A stretch of DNA of 50,000 nucleotides from Balamuthia mandrillaris (GCA_031835245.1 JAVKOQ010000122.1:1-50000), one strand, 5' to 3'; positions 11,236 through 23,489 are shown, counted from the first letter of the stretch. The notes: generated from the letters alone by a model not told the origin. Numbers and translations are program-made.

Positions 11236-12067
11236 TCACCGGTTTCAAAGGAGGAGGCAGCACAAAAGGAAATGGAAAAGCAGCAACAGGAGCTCTCTCA
11301 ATTCGAGAAGACCGAGAGCAGTCTCCTCCCCAATACACGGATAGGCTTTGGAGGCTCACAAACGGCCGAGCAAGAAGGAGACCCAGAGGCTAGACTTCGT
11401 GAATCTGTGCGACAACATGCCAAGAAGATGAAGGCCTTTTGGGTGGTATGTACCTAATACCGTTCTTGCACCATTTGTGCCAGCTTTTTGTCTTCTTTCA
11501 TCTCTACTCTCTGTCTGTGCTCTTCCGTTGTCACTCTGTCCTATTCTCTCTTTTCCCTATTATTGTCCGGTTCTAACGTTGGACAATAGCCACAGATGAC
11601 TCCAGAGAGCAAGGAGAGTTTAATCCCAAAGCCTTCAAAACGAACGGTGTGTCCCATCACCAGTAAACCACTCAGGTAAGCACTCTTCGCCACCAGAGAA
11701 GAAAGCAGGCACCACATTCACACCATTACTCTCCACTAGGGCAAAGGAATTGGTGCCAATCACATTTACCCCTTTGAAGAACGTCAGCGAAAGCGAAAAG
11801 GACAAGCTTGGACGGTGGATGTGTCCGCTATGTTACACTACACTCCACAACAAAGTGCCCTGCTGCGTTCTCAAAACATCAAGAAAGGTAATGTGCAAGG
11901 CCTGTGTGGACAAGTGCGTGCTTCCTGACATGACGGACCCCTTTACCGGCGCAAAAGTGCGGGCAAAAGACATCATACGCATGCAGGGAGGCGGTACCGG
12001 CTACGCTGGAAAGACCGACCAGCAACCCCTCGTTGCTGTGAAGGAAGACACTGCCTTCATTGGATGA
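10822..12067 (+). CDS. NOSIP: NOSIP homologue, U-box-like E3 ubiquitin ligase
   Basis: Exons 10822-10985, 11064-11175, 11251-11445, 11590-11675 and 11740-12067 give 294 aa against about 300 for animal NOSIP. The start MSRHSKNNTAS matches the family opening (human MTRHGKNCTAG), followed by FDCCCLSLQPAIDPVITPYGHIF, the split U-box half of the family. A Glu/Lys/Gln coiled region follows, then VCPITSKPLR and the C-terminal half with MCPLC and VMCKAC. In animals NOSIP is a nuclear/cytosolic E3 ligase also found with spliceosomes. The 75-bp intron at 11176-11250 has no stop in frame, so its retention would only add 25 residues. Confidence 0.93.
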
Positions 12068-12126
12068 AAGAGCCTCTTGGTGGCCGAGAGAGGTTTCTGC
12101 TGTGGTATTCATGTCGTCACGGAATC

Positions 12127-12132
12127 AATAAA
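12127..12132 (+). terminator. Poly(A) signal AATAAA after NOSIP gene
   Basis: AATAAA 60 bp past the NOSIP stop, upstream of the proposed first exon of the bromodomain gene. Confidence 0.5.
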
Positions 12133-12345
12133 TGTTACGACGACATGAGGTATTCCATTCAAAGGACCCTCGAGCTGACTGCTTTTCCCCCCCTTTGGGC
12201 AAAGCCCTCTCTCTGCTGTTCCGTGAGGGCGCCCGCTTGTACCGGCCGTCTGTGTGCACGTTTTTTTGCCGTTGGGGGGCAGAGAGGAGAGGGGCGACTT
12301 TCAAAAACAAAAAAAAAAAAGAGGGGTGTTTGTTTGTTGGAAAAT

Positions 12346-13724
12346 ATGGCCAGAAAAAGATCAGGTTCGTCGGTGTTGCCCCCCCTTTTTTCTGTTCTAT
12401 TCTTTTTTTTCTTCTTCTTTCCTCTTTTCGAGGAAGAAAGAAGTGAGTAAACGCTGTTTTTTGAATCAATACAAATCGGTCTGATTCTATTTGTGGTTCA
12501 CACGACCAGGAAGCAAAAAGAAAAACAAAAAGAAGAGCCAAGAAGGAGGAGACCGGAAGGGGCAAACAAACGAAGCGAATGGTGTGAAGGACGGCCAACA
12601 ACAGGGAACAGAAGAGCCCAACCCTTTGAAACTGGTGCTGCGGTTGTCCACTGAAGAAGGCAAGACCTGGAAGGTGGGCTCTTCCCCAACAGCAGCAAAA
12701 CATGCTCAAGAAGCGGAAGAGGCGAATGAGGGCGAACGACACGAGGAGCATGAAGAGGTGGAAGTTGAGGAGATAGAGGAAGTAGTCGAGGAGGAGGAGG
12801 AGGAGGAGGAAGAGGAGGAGCAGGAGGAAGAGGAGGAAGAGGAAGGAGAAAACAAAAAGCTTCCCCCCATTCGAATAAACACACGAGCGGTGGCGATACC
12901 ACCTTCGTCAGCAGAGACCTCAGAGCGGCGGCAGCAGCGACAAGAGGGGCGTAAGGCTGCTGCAGAAGAAAAACCGAAGGACTCCACAACACCAAGGCAC
13001 AAGCACGGAGAAAAGGAGGGCGCAGCAGAGGACAAGAAGAAGAAGAAGAAGAAGCAGAAAAAGGAAAAGAAGCAAAAGAAGGAGAGCAAGCGGGAGCGCT
13101 CACAGAAAGAAAAAGAAGAAAAGAAGAGAAAAAAGGAAAAGAAAAACAAGAAAAAAGGAGATGAACATACAGAAGAGAGCAAAGCGACCAAGGGACCCTC
13201 CATAAAACTCGTTTTCAGCGTACGTGCTCCACGCCTCTTGCTGCTTTGTTCTCTCTTTTCTCCCTCTTCTTATGCTCGAAAAATAATGCAGGGAACGGAC
13301 GGACCAACCGTGGTTAAAGCAACAACTGAGGATACTCCAACAGGGCAGAATGCAGGTCAGCGCAGTTCTTCGCGAGTCAGAAAGTCGGCCACCGCTGAGA
13401 GCTCTGATTTTGTCTTTGACATGAAGCCTAAACGTAAAAGAGAGGAAGGTCAAACAACAGCGGACAAGCAACCTGCCACCGCAGCTAAGAAGGTTGCGGT
13501 CCAACCGCCTCGCCAAGCCTCGGAATCCAAGGTAGAGACAGTCAAGGAGCCTTCTGCAAATAAGCGCACTTGGAAGAAAAAGCCAGAAACTAAATCGCAA
13601 TCACCTGAGCAATCACCACAAGGAACACAACCGCTCCCTAAAGTCTTGCACAATCTTCTCAAGCTATTTATTCGGTACTTTCTTTTCTGCTCTCTCTGCA
13701 TTTGCGCTTTTTGCTCTCTCCTCT

Positions 13725-13760
<36 letters not shown>

Positions 13761-15954
13761 TCTTATAAAGAAGTCGCACTAAATGGGTAGCAATACAGGA
13801 AAGATAAATATTCTATTTTCCTGGAGCCCGTCTCAGCGGAAGCCGTTCCAGATTACCACCGTATCATCAAAAAGCCAATGGACTTCACCACTATGGGCAA
13901 GAAGATTGACACAGGTGCTTACCGCGGCATCAATGATTTCAAGGTTTGTTCTCTCTCTCTCTCTCTCTCTCTCGTTCAGAGCCTTACACTTTAGTTTTGT
14001 CTTTGTTTTAAAAACAATAGCAAGACTTTCTTCAACTTTGTGTAAACGCAACTATATACAACGCTCCGGAAACGATATTCTACCAAGAAGCCGTCAGCCT
14101 AAAACAATTTGGGGAGCAATTGATTGAAGAACACTCAAAGCTAATCGATTCAACATCTTCGTCATCATCGTCTTTCTCGCGTACCTCCAAAAAGCGCAAG
14201 CTGGCAGACGTCGCCGCAACCACCGCCTCAACTTCTTCCAATAACATTATTTCCACAATCGGTCCTCCTCCGCCACCTTCTGCCAGTCCGAAGACGCCGT
14301 TAGACGAAGATGGACCATTCACCAAACGCAGAAAGAGAGATCTTGCTGCTTTGTCACCAAAAGCCAAGGCACTTTCTGCCAAACATGCAGCAGCAGCACA
14401 ACAATCGCCGCAACCACAACAAACGCAAGCCACATCATCACTAGCGGTTATTCCAACTCCAACTCCTACTCCGACCACCCCGACCACCCCAAAGCGAAGA
14501 GGAAGAAAGAAGAAAGTGCCAGAAGCCGCGCTTTCTTCTCCTTCTATTTTAGCTACAACCACCATACCTTTTGCCAATGCAACTTCCACACAATTGACCA
14601 CTGCGTCCTCTTCGACAGCAATTCCAATTCCTACAACACCCACGCCTAAAAGAAAAGGAAGACCGCCACGTCCACGTCCACTTCCGCCATCTACTACTAC
14701 CCCTCCTCCTCCTACTAGTACCAACATTGCAGCTCCTCTGGTCCAAAGCAGAGAATATGCGGACTACCTTTCTATCAATCCAACAGCACCACCAGCCTCC
14801 TCCTCTTATCCTTACTCCGTTCCTTTGCCCAAAATACTTGCTAGCACTCCTCCCTCATTGCTTGCCAACGAAAAAGCTGCCCAATTTATCCACGCCCTCA
14901 CTTCGCCCACTCCTACCTCCATTCCCCCCACTACAGCTTCTACACCAACTCCCACTCGACCCACCACGGTTGGGCCTACTTCTTCTGCTTCTCTCTCCTC
15001 TGCCTCCTTCTCTGCCTCCTCCTCTTCAACAGCGGCTCTCCCCCCTCAGCATTCTACTTCCATCTCAACTCTTCTTATGCCAGATCCTTCCGCAGCGGCT
15101 GATGTAGCGATAGGTTTGCAGGACATCATTGCGCTGGAGAAAGAGGGCTTTGATGTCGCTTTCTTGAAAGAGATATCCCTCTCTAACGACGGTGGTGGCG
15201 ATAATGTGCCATCCCCAGAGAGTTTTGAGATTCAGAAAATGTTAGACAAGAACTTTGAAATGCTTATCGCCCTTCAGCTTAACCAATACCAACGAACCTC
15301 CACCACCCTCACTGAGCAAGAAGGCAGATTAGGTTTGTATTTCCTTTGTGTCTCTTCTCTCTCCTCTTCTACTTGTGTGTTTTTGTTTTAACCAATTTAT
15401 GTTTTGTGATAGCAATGCAACTCTGTCAGAGTCTTACCAAGTTGAGCAGCAAGCTCCCACCCAGCATGTTGGTGACCCCGCAAGCCGCAAGAAGTAGCCT
15501 CCAAAGCCAATCCCACGCCCAAGGTGCTCTCCGCAACCAAGAAACCAACAGTACTACTTCGCAAGCCTCTGTCTCCACCGCCACAGCCAGTACCAACAAT
15601 ACCATCTCTCCCATCACTAACAGCCCTGCCAACACCACAATCCCAAAGCCCCCTATTATGAGCAATCAAGCCACTGCTGCCGCAGCTGTCACATTGAGAG
15701 CTATCCCCACAAATGCAACACCACTGAAACTGCCGACAGGGGCGATGCCTGCCGCCTCTCCCACCACCACCATATCACCACTTCCAACGAAACCTGCTTT
15801 AATCGCAACTACCCCCGCCCCTTCTTCTTCTTCATCATCAGCACTGTCATCAGCATCGTCCTACACCAGTGCTGCTGATATTTCTTCGTCTTCTTCTGTC
15901 CCCTCAACAATGTCCACTTCCACAACCGCTACAACAACGAATGCATTTGTCTAG
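12346..15954 (+). CDS. Bromodomain protein, BRD7/BRD9-like
   Basis: Exons 12346-12364, 12510-13219, 13292-13674, 13799-13943, 14021-15332 and 15413-15954 give 1036 aa. The 19-bp first exon is inferred: the second exon has no ATG and is preceded by a stop, while MARKRSG joins it in phase at GT/AG sites. The bromodomain spans about 355-455. It has FLEPVSAEAVPDYHRIIKKPMDF for the ZA loop and NATIYNAPET, whose N433 would bind acetyl-lysine. It most resembles BRD7/BRD9, subunits of SWI/SNF chromatin remodelling complexes. Before it lie acidic Glu runs and long Lys-rich stretches that would act as nuclear localisation signals. After it comes a long Ser/Thr/Pro/Ala-rich tail with two AT-hook-like PKRRGRKKK and PKRKGRPPRP segments. 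Assignment to the BRD7/9 branch is by pattern only. Confidence 0.85.
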
Positions 15955-16328
15955 TCTTTACTTTCTATTTTTATTTGGAGAGAGAGAGAGAGAGAGAGAG
16001 AAACTGAACTTGTTATTCGTGTGTGTTGAGAGGGGGAAGGGGAGCATGAGAGATAAATTGTGTGTCGACAAAAATCCCAAAAAAAAAAATCCGCTACTTT
16101 TTTCCTGTCACCTTTTTTTTTTTGCGGCTTTTCTTCTTTGTTGTCTCTCAGACGAGAAAAAAGGAAGAAGAAGCCATTGCTGAGGGGAAGGAGAGGAGGA
16201 CGCGACGCAGCAGCAAACTCTTCCACTTCGTTGTTGGAAGCTCGCAACAAACAACGCGTGTTTGTCACAAGAAGTAGTGAAAAGAAAGAGCACCCTCATT
16301 TTTTTAACAAAATAAGCGAAATCTAAAA
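15955..16328. other. Intergenic region between bromodomain and CK2 genes
   Basis: No gene seen. Contains a (GA)n run at about 15977-16000 and an A-rich then T-rich stretch at 16078-16125. It holds the bromodomain gene 3' UTR and the CK2 promoter. Confidence 0.5.
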
Positions 16329-16732
16329 ATGATGTCCAGAAAGCGAAAAGGACAACAACAGACTTCTCCGCCTTCGCCGCAGCGCGAGCGGAGAGTCGTG
16401 AAAAGTAGGGCACGAGTTCACGCCGACGTCAATCAAAAACGTCCCAAGGAATACAGCAACTATGAGGACTTTGTGGTGCGGTGGAATGGACAGGAAGGTT
16501 ACGAGATTATTTGTCAGGTGGGCAGGGGCAAGTACAGCGAGGTCTTTTTGGCCATGAACACCAATACCAACGAAAAATGTATCATAAAGATCCTCAAACC
16601 CGTTCGAGACAAGAAAATTAGGTACCGTTCTTGATTGCTTCCTGTCCCTCCCCCTGCCCTTATTTTGGTGTTTCCTTTGCAATCTCACTTTCCCCATCTT
16701 TCCTCCTTTGTTTTTTTTTCTGCTTTCTTACC

Positions 16733-16769
<37 letters not shown>

Positions 16770-17739
16770 AACCACAAAAGACGTGAAATCAAAATCTTGC
16801 AAAACCTGCAAGACGGACCCAATATAATCAAGCTGCTGGACGTGGTGCGCAACCCTCACTCGAAGACACCCTGCCTCATATTCGAGTATGTCAACAACAG
16901 CAAATTCAAAGACCTGTACCCTACCCTCACCGACTTTGACGTGAGGTTCTACATCTACGAGCTGCTGCGAGCTTTAGATTATGCCCACTCCAACGGAATC
17001 ATTCACAGGGACGTTAAGCCCCAGAACGTTGTTATTGACCACGAGAAGAGGCAGCTCCGCCTTATCGATTGGGGTCTTGCTGAATTCTACCATCCTGGTT
17101 TGTTCCTCCTGCTTTCTCTGTTCCCCCTCTAGCGGGGGAGCTTGCTTCCTCTTGGTTTTGCTTAGCTTTTTTTTTTTTCAAAACCCCACTAGATCAAGAA
17201 CTCAACGTGAGGGTCGCGTCAAGACACTACAAAGGACCGGAGTTGTTAGTTGGATTTAAGGACTATGACTACAGTTTGGACATGTGGAGCCTTGGCTGCA
17301 TGTTTGCTGGCATGATCTTCTTCAAGCAACCGTTCTTCTGCGGCCGGGACAACCAGCATCAGTTGGTCAAAATCGCAAAAGTCTTGGGCACCAAGGTCCT
17401 CTCTCCCTCTCTTCCCCCTCACTCCCTCCGCTCCCTCTGATTTTTTTTCCTTGCTTTTCTTTTCTTTTTCTTATCAACTTGTAACAACAGGATCTGCAAG
17501 CTTATCTCTACAAGTACAACATAACTTTGGATGCCCCATTTGCGGCGATGATAGGAGATTATCCGAAGCAATCTTGGAAAAAGTATGTGAAGGACAAGAA
17601 CAAGCACCTCTGCAGCAACGAGGCGCTTGACCTGCTTGACAAACTGCTCAAGTACGACCACCAGGAAAGATTGACAACAACGGAGGCCATGGCCCATCCC
17701 TACTTTGACCCTGTTCGAAGAGAGAATGAACACAACTAA
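16329..17739 (+). CDS. Protein kinase CK2 catalytic subunit alpha
   Basis: Exons 16329-16621, 16781-17097, 17193-17395 and 17491-17739 give 353 aa. Diagnostic CK2 alpha features are all present: RGKYSEVF glycine-rich loop, KILKPV with ATP-binding K87, HRDVKPQN (D175), [10 protein letters not shown] with the CK2-type DWG (D194), [16 protein letters not shown] and the [15 protein letters not shown] region. The family usually has HRDVKPHN; here His is Gln, as in most other kinases. CK2 is a constitutively active Ser/Thr kinase that phosphorylates acidic sites, acting with a regulatory beta subunit not found in this window. The basic N-terminal extension of about 35 residues could be a nuclear signal. 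Two ATGs are adjacent (16329 and 16332). Confidence 0.97.
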
Positions 17740-17803
17740 TGACAGTATGTGCGTTGTTCCTCCTGCTTTTTGTTTAGCTTTTCCAGATGCTCTTTAAGCT
17801 ATA

Positions 17804-17809
17804 AATAAA
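17804..17809 (+). terminator. Poly(A) signal AATAAA after CK2 alpha
   Basis: AATAAA 65 bp after the CK2 stop, in the 143-bp gap between two convergent genes. Confidence 0.55.
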
Positions 17810-17882
17810 CTATAGTTTAATTCTTCCTTTCTGCCCCTTCTTTTCTTGCTTGTTCGTTTGATTGATCATTGAACGCCGACGT

Positions 17883-20098
17883 TTACTGACAACGTGCGCC
17901 ACCAGCAAAGTTCCCGAGGTAAACTGTCAGCGAGTTGAGTTTGTTGTTGACAAAGTTGTACTCCATCTCCATTTCCATCTTCTGTTTGTCCTTTTGTTGC
18001 TGCAGAGGTGGGGAAAGCGAAGGAGAGGGGTGGTCACCGTGGTAGATAGCAGCAGCTAACGCCAACACCTCCACTTGTGAATAGTTGGTATTGCGAGGGA
18101 GGTGGTAGATGATGTTGCGGGTAACGTGCTTCAAGGTGCGCAACAAAGCCAACCTATAGTCTGGTGTTATGTAGTCCAAGTTGAAAAGTTCCTCTTTTTT
18201 GTAACCCGGACCTCCCCATGGCGGCGACAGAAACACCACATCTGCCTTTTGTTCCTCTGTAAGTTTCCCATCAACAAGAAAAAAGAAGAGACTTGTAAAA
18301 AAAAAAAAGGAAGAGGAACGCTACTTTGAGATGAGGAATAAGTTGCATAAAATCGCCAGCAATGAAATCTATCTTATGGGCAACGCCATAGACAGCTGCG
18401 TTATGTTGGGCCAACAGGAGGCGCTCTGCATCGATATCGATGGCGATCACTCGCTCGCAGCCGCTGTGCAACGCAAATTGTATGGAGTTGCCACCAGCGC
18501 CACACATGCCGTCTACCACCACGTGTGCTGTGCCCAATGCTTTAACTCGTTGTGCTGTGTGCACCGCTATTACTTCTGGCGTTACAGAATACCAGCTCTC
18601 TGTGTATGGATTATTAGAAGAAAGAACAAACATGCGGAGGGAGAAGTAGATTGAGGCTAACCTTTATCCAATTGAATGCCCTGATCAAACCGAGAGAAGA
18701 GGCGATAGCGCTGTGCCCAATAAATGTAGTTTTCTTTGCCAAACGGTGTTTTCTCCTCTTGCTTCTTTCTCCATGCCTCTTGTCTGAGCCGTTGCCTTCG
18801 TTTTTTCTTCCTCTGCTTCTTCGACCAATTCTTCTGTTGCTCTTCATTTTCAAATGATTCGTCAGTCCAACCTTCCGCTTCCTCTGCAGTTTCATCATAG
18901 TGTTGCTGCTCTTCTTCTGCTATTTGTTGATTTTCTTTTTCTAAGTCTTGTTCTTCTTCATTTGTTTTAGGCTCTTTCTGCTTCACTCCCCCTTCCGTCA
19001 CCTTTTCTGTCTCCTCCTTGTTGAACGAAGGTTGTTGTGGGACCAGAAATGGTTTTTGAAGTTCAACACGAAGAGCATGCCTCTTGCCTCCAAAATGTTG
19101 AGCCCGTTGTTCCGCATTGTTGAATCTTGCTACTCCACAAAGTTTGCACCCTTCAGCACCAGCACCAACGCTGTTGCGATCCAAACAACCGATGCTCTCA
19201 TCCCATAGATACACATTGCGACAGCGATAGCTCAGCCCGGTTTCAGCTATTGGATAGGTCCATTCTTCCTCTGCACCGTTTGCTTGCTCTTCCGTCTCCT
19301 CTTGTGCTTCTTCTACCTGTGATCCCTCTTCCAACACAGCTTCTCGCTCTTTTTCTTCTGCTTCTTCGTCTGCTTCTTCTTCATATGTTTCTACTTCTTT
19401 TTCCTCTATGTCGAAGTTCTCGTCTTCATCTTCGTGATTAACATTCACCCGTTTTCTTTTGCGTTGCAGAAGAGAAGCTTCTTTTGTCATATCTTCAGCA
19501 AGAGGAGGAGATGGAGAAGAAGGAGGAGGGGTGCTACTCAAAAGCTTCTGTGACAACCATTCCTGCTCTTCTGTCGAAAGGGCTGTGTTTTGTGGCTCCT
19601 GGATTTAACATTTTAAAAGTTAAAAAACGAGCTTGAGACAAGTTCTTTTCTGGGTGAGAAGAAGAAGAAGAAGAAGAAGAAGAAGAAGAAGAAGAAGAAG
19701 AAGAAGAAGAACAAGAAGAGAGAGAGAGAGAGAGAGAAAAAAGAAGCAGTACTTCAATGTTGACGGAGAGATCACCGGAAAGGATGTCAGAGGTGCGAAG
19801 CAATGCGCTTGGGTAGAGGTACATCGGTGTCTGCAATTGCATTAAATGGAGGTGTTGTTGCGTACCATCGACAGAGTGGAGCGTACCTTCTGCTTTCGTA
19901 CTGCGCACACACAAAAAAAGTTGTGGTTAGTTACAACGAAACATTAGGGAAAAGTAAAGGAAGGGAAAAAAAAAGTCACACTTACTTCTCATACATGCTC
20001 AGTCTCATTTGTTTGCCTTGCGCAGCCCTCCAAAAACGGAGCGTCCGCTCCTTCAACTGCAAGTTTGCTTGCTGCTCCACTTCTGCTGCTGCCTTCAT
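17883..20098 (-). CDS. TGS1: Trimethylguanosine synthase (TGS1) with N-terminal zinc finger
   Basis: On the minus strand, exons 20098-19986, 19900-19753, 19598-18662, 18599-18325 and 18254-17883 give 614 aa. The C-terminal methyltransferase shows YWAQRYRLFSRFDQGI, then WYSVTPE, the SAM-binding VDGMCGAGGNSIQFA (about 427-441), AIDID, and LSPPWGGPGY with W504 placed to stack on m7G. The enzyme converts m7G caps of snRNA, snoRNA and similar RNAs to 2,2,7-trimethylguanosine, in the nucleus/Cajal-type bodies. The N-terminal half is acidic and holds a U1/matrin-type C2H2 finger (C238, C241, H255, H261) that I do not know from animal TGS1. The intron at 19752-19599 holds a purine run on the plus strand. 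It is convergent with CK2 and divergent from the TMEM87-like gene. Confidence 0.93.
19655..19738 (-). repeat. (GAA)n/(GA)n tract in TGS1 intron
   Basis: About 18 GAA units followed by about 10 GA units on the plus strand, that is CTT/CT on the sense strand of TGS1, inside its second intron. Confidence 0.9.
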
Positions 20099-20485
20099 CC
20101 TCTTTTTTATACTTTTTTATTTACTCTCATAACGTATCTTAGCTAATAGATATTGAACCTCAGATGTTGATGTTTCCATAAAGTTTCAGGGAAGGATCAA
20201 TGGATCTAGAAGATAATTTTATTTCTATTATGTTAAAAACTAATATCGAAATACCGTTCCCTCACAGCCAACCTATTATAAAGCAGTTAGCCTCAGAAAA
20301 GCGACCGCACCAACACAGAAAAAAGCGTAGCGGAGAGAGAGGCGACAACGAAAGAGGAGGGCAGTGGGGAGGGCAGGCTGGTCGTCGTCCATCACACACA
20401 TACGCGCGCTGAAAACTGCTGCCTTCACAAAAAGAACCTTTGGCACGCCGTAGGGAGAAGAATACATCCCCTAATTAAAAAGTAC
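20099..20485. promoter_or_regulatory. Shared divergent promoter region, TGS1 / TMEM87-like
   Basis: 387 bp between two head-to-head start codons with no gene of its own. Both promoters must lie here. No specific motif is called. Confidence 0.5.
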
Positions 20486-20836
20486 ATGATGAAGAGGAGG
20501 GAAGGAGGGCCTTCTGGCATTCGCTGCAGTGGAATGGTGTGGTGGGTGGTGGCGGTGGCCTTGCTCTTGTTGCAAGGCTGCACGACGAGGGTGGAGGGTG
20601 GCATCTTTCGCTACGACGAAGTCACCGTACGTTTCTCTCTCTTTTTCTTGTGTTTGTTTTTGGCTGGAGAGGAGGACAGAAGCAGCTTAAGTGCATGTAT
20701 GTTTGTCACTTTAAAGCTGCGAACAGGTGTAATTCGGTTTGAGAGAGAGGCGATGTGGTCTCTTGAAGACAGTCCCATGGGCAGCGACTCCCCCTATGCT
20801 ACGTTCAACAGTAATGCTCTTTCCTTCGGACTCTTC

Positions 20837-20883
<47 letters not shown>

Positions 20884-21092
20884 TTCGCGGTCTTCTTTTC
20901 TGATGCTCATACTGACCCTAACATTTTCAAACAAGTGACGTTCACAAAAGCGAACGCAGGCGTTGTTGGTGGCCACACTGAGTTCCTGTTCTTCAACGCA
21001 GACCGCTTAGAAGACGTTGGATTGCTTTGGCATGGTCGAAGAGTTCGTTTTCCTCTCCCCTTCTCTGTTCTCTTCATTCTCTAGGTGCTCTC

Positions 21093-21134
<42 letters not shown>

Positions 21135-22890
21135 CTCTCTACCTCTCTTCTCTTTCTTCTCTCTCTTCTCTCTCTTCTCTCACATGAGCAACATACAACA
21201 GTATTATTGTTGCACTGCGACGCTGAGGGATGGAGGACATTGTAGACATGTAGGAAGGCTGTTGCTGCCAACGCACACCAATAACACGATCGACTTCTGG
21301 TATACGTATTTGCCATTCGGACAAAGCCGCACTATCACTTACAACCAGACCATTTCCATCGCGGAGAGCGATGTCTACTACGCCTATTTTGTAAACTGTG
21401 GCCAGTCGAACGCTGTACGATTGAAACGACGTCGTCTCTTTTGTGTTTTCATGCAATTATGTTTTGTTTGAGCATCTGTTTTTATGCTGGTTGCTTAGCT
21501 GAGCTTTGTTGGTTTGGGTTAATTTATAGGGGCAATTGTTGATGTCGGGAGATATTGTATGGAAGAATCCTTATGGATACCTCCCTGGAGATGACCTTGG
21601 CTTTCTTCCGGTATGCTCTCCTCCTCCTCTTCTACTTCTTCTTGTTCTTGTTCTCCTCCTTCTATTTCTTCCTCTTCTTCCTCTTCTTCTGTTTCTTCCT
21701 CTTCTCCTTCCTTTCTTCTGTCTCCATTTTTCTTTTATCTTATAACATCTTCTTTTCTCCCAAAGTTTTATGTATTGCTGACAGCGTTGTACGGAGTTTT
21801 ATTGTTGCTTTGGCTGCTTCCGACTATTCGCTATCGACAGAAGTTGTTGCCGCTGCAGGTAATCCTCTACTACTTCTTAATCTTCTGTCTGAATAGCGCT
21901 GTTTTCTAACTTGCAACGTTTTTGTGATTTTCTCCTCTTGGATTTGCGTCACATAGCACACTTTGACTGGCGTGCTCGTGTTAGGACAGTTAGAATCCTT
22001 CTTCTTGCTTTTAAACTACATTTATTACAACTCCAACGGCACTTTATGTAATATGCTGCCCTTCTTCTCTGCTCAGTTATTTTCTTTTTACATTTACTTA
22101 GTTCCTTCTTGCTCAACTGTTACACAGCGCTTGGATTGTTGGTAACAGGCGTTACTCTTAACACATTGAAGCGAACAATATCAAGAATGCTCCTGCTTGC
22201 CGTTTGGTAGGTTTCCCACCTTTGTTGTTACAGTAACAATAACCAGTTAATGATAGTACTCCTCTTTACAAGCTTGGGACTTGGGACGTTAAAGAAACGG
22301 CTTCCATTAAACATGCTTATAGGAATGGCTATCTATGGTTCGTTATTATTAGTTGCAATATTTTAGTTTTCCCTTTTCTCACACTTTTAACCAACATACA
22401 CAGCTGTTGCCTACTTTATCTTTTCGGAGATATCAGAGATCATTGATGACTTACAGGTATCCTTCCTTCCGTGGAAAGAAGAAAAAGACAATTAGTTTGG
22501 TTTTCCTGATTGTTCTGTCTCTTCCCTGTCTCTCTTCTTTTTTGGGCAAACAGGAAAAGACGTTGACTCCCATCTCACCCTATTGGATGGCTGTTTCTCT
22601 TATTCCAGTTTTCATTCTGGATGCACTGATCTTTCTTTGGGTATGTTATTCTTGGTTACTTTCTTTAATTAATGATAATACTCATTGCCACTCTCTCTGT
22701 CTCTCTTCTTCTTCTCTCTGTCTCTCTGTCTCTCTGTCTCTCTGTCTCTGTCTCTGTCTCTGTCTCTGTCTCTGTCTCTGTCTCTGTCTCTGTCTCTGTC
22801 TCTGTCTCTGTCTCTGCTCTCTCTCTGTCTCTGTCTCTGTCTCTGTCTCTTCTTCTCTCTCTCTGTCTCTCTGCTCTCTGTCTCTCTGTC

Positions 22891-22925
<35 letters not shown>

Positions 22926-23489
22926 TTCATTAATACAGCTGGCGCTGGCACTGATGATGACCATCAGTAACCTGACTAGAGCAGGCAACCAAGAAACTAA
23001 ACTTAAGATGTATAAGTCATTGGGCCAATTATTGATTGCCTTGTTTTTCCTCTCCTTTTTCATGATGCTTGGTGAAGGGTATTTTTCCCTTCCCCTCCTG
23101 TTTTTTGCCCTCATCATTCTAAACCGGCTTTATTTTAATTAGTTTTGCGGTGGGATTGCATGCTGATGGTTGGTGGAAGATATGGTGGATGTGGGACAGT
23201 TATTGGCAGTTCCTCTATTGGGTTACTGTAGCAGCTGTGGCATGGATTTGGCGGCCAAACCCCAATAACGAACGGTTTGTTTTGTTTTGTTTTGATTTGT
23301 GATACCTGCCATGGAGACTAACGACCCTTTCACATTTATGTTTTGTTTTGCAGCTTCGCTTACTCAGAACTTTCAGTGCAAGAAACATCTCCAGACGACG
23401 ATGAAACTGCGTTTGAAATGGAAAACATGCAAACATCATCCTCCGATGATGCTTTCCCTCCCAACAGTCAACAACAGGGCGTTTACTAA
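20486..23489 (+). CDS. TMEM87-like seven-transmembrane protein (GOST family)
   Basis: Fourteen exons (20486-20626, 20717-20810, 20936-21042, 21202-21414, 21530-21610, 21766-21858, 21957-22047, 22128-22206, 22273-22337, 22404-22456, 22554-22640, 22939-23078, 23143-23274, 23354-23489) give 503 aa. It begins with a signal peptide (VVAVALLLLQGC), then a lumenal domain with YYCC and VNCGQ cysteines. Next comes the family landmark NPYGYLPGDDLGFLPFY entering TM1, six more hydrophobic segments, and WRPNPNNERFAYSEL at the start of an acidic cytosolic tail. TMEM87A ends its membrane region with a closely similar WRPS.NNQR motif. GOST proteins sit in Golgi/endosomal membranes and affect retrograde traffic. 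The donor at 21043 is the least certain splice choice. Introns carry CT and CTCTGT microsatellites. Confidence 0.88.
22693..22926 (+). repeat. (TCTCTG)n and (CT)n microsatellite in TMEM87-like intron
   Basis: About 230 bp of TCTCTG units grading into CT units, filling most of the intron 22641-22938. Confidence 0.95.

Noticed and set aside
12498-13600. Long minus-strand open frames rich in Ser, Phe and Leu
   Set aside because: Antisense shadows of the Glu/Lys-rich bromodomain-protein exon.
13675-13798. Apparent stop and frame change in the middle of the bromodomain
   Set aside because: Explained by a 124-bp CT-rich intron; the spliced product restores a normal bromodomain.
22693-22926. CRISPR-like array
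   Set aside because: The units are contiguous six-base microsatellites with no spacers, in a eukaryotic intron.
22665-23117. Open frames of Ser/Leu or Arg/Glu dipeptides on both strands
   Set aside because: Translation of the TCTCTG/CT microsatellite in an intron.
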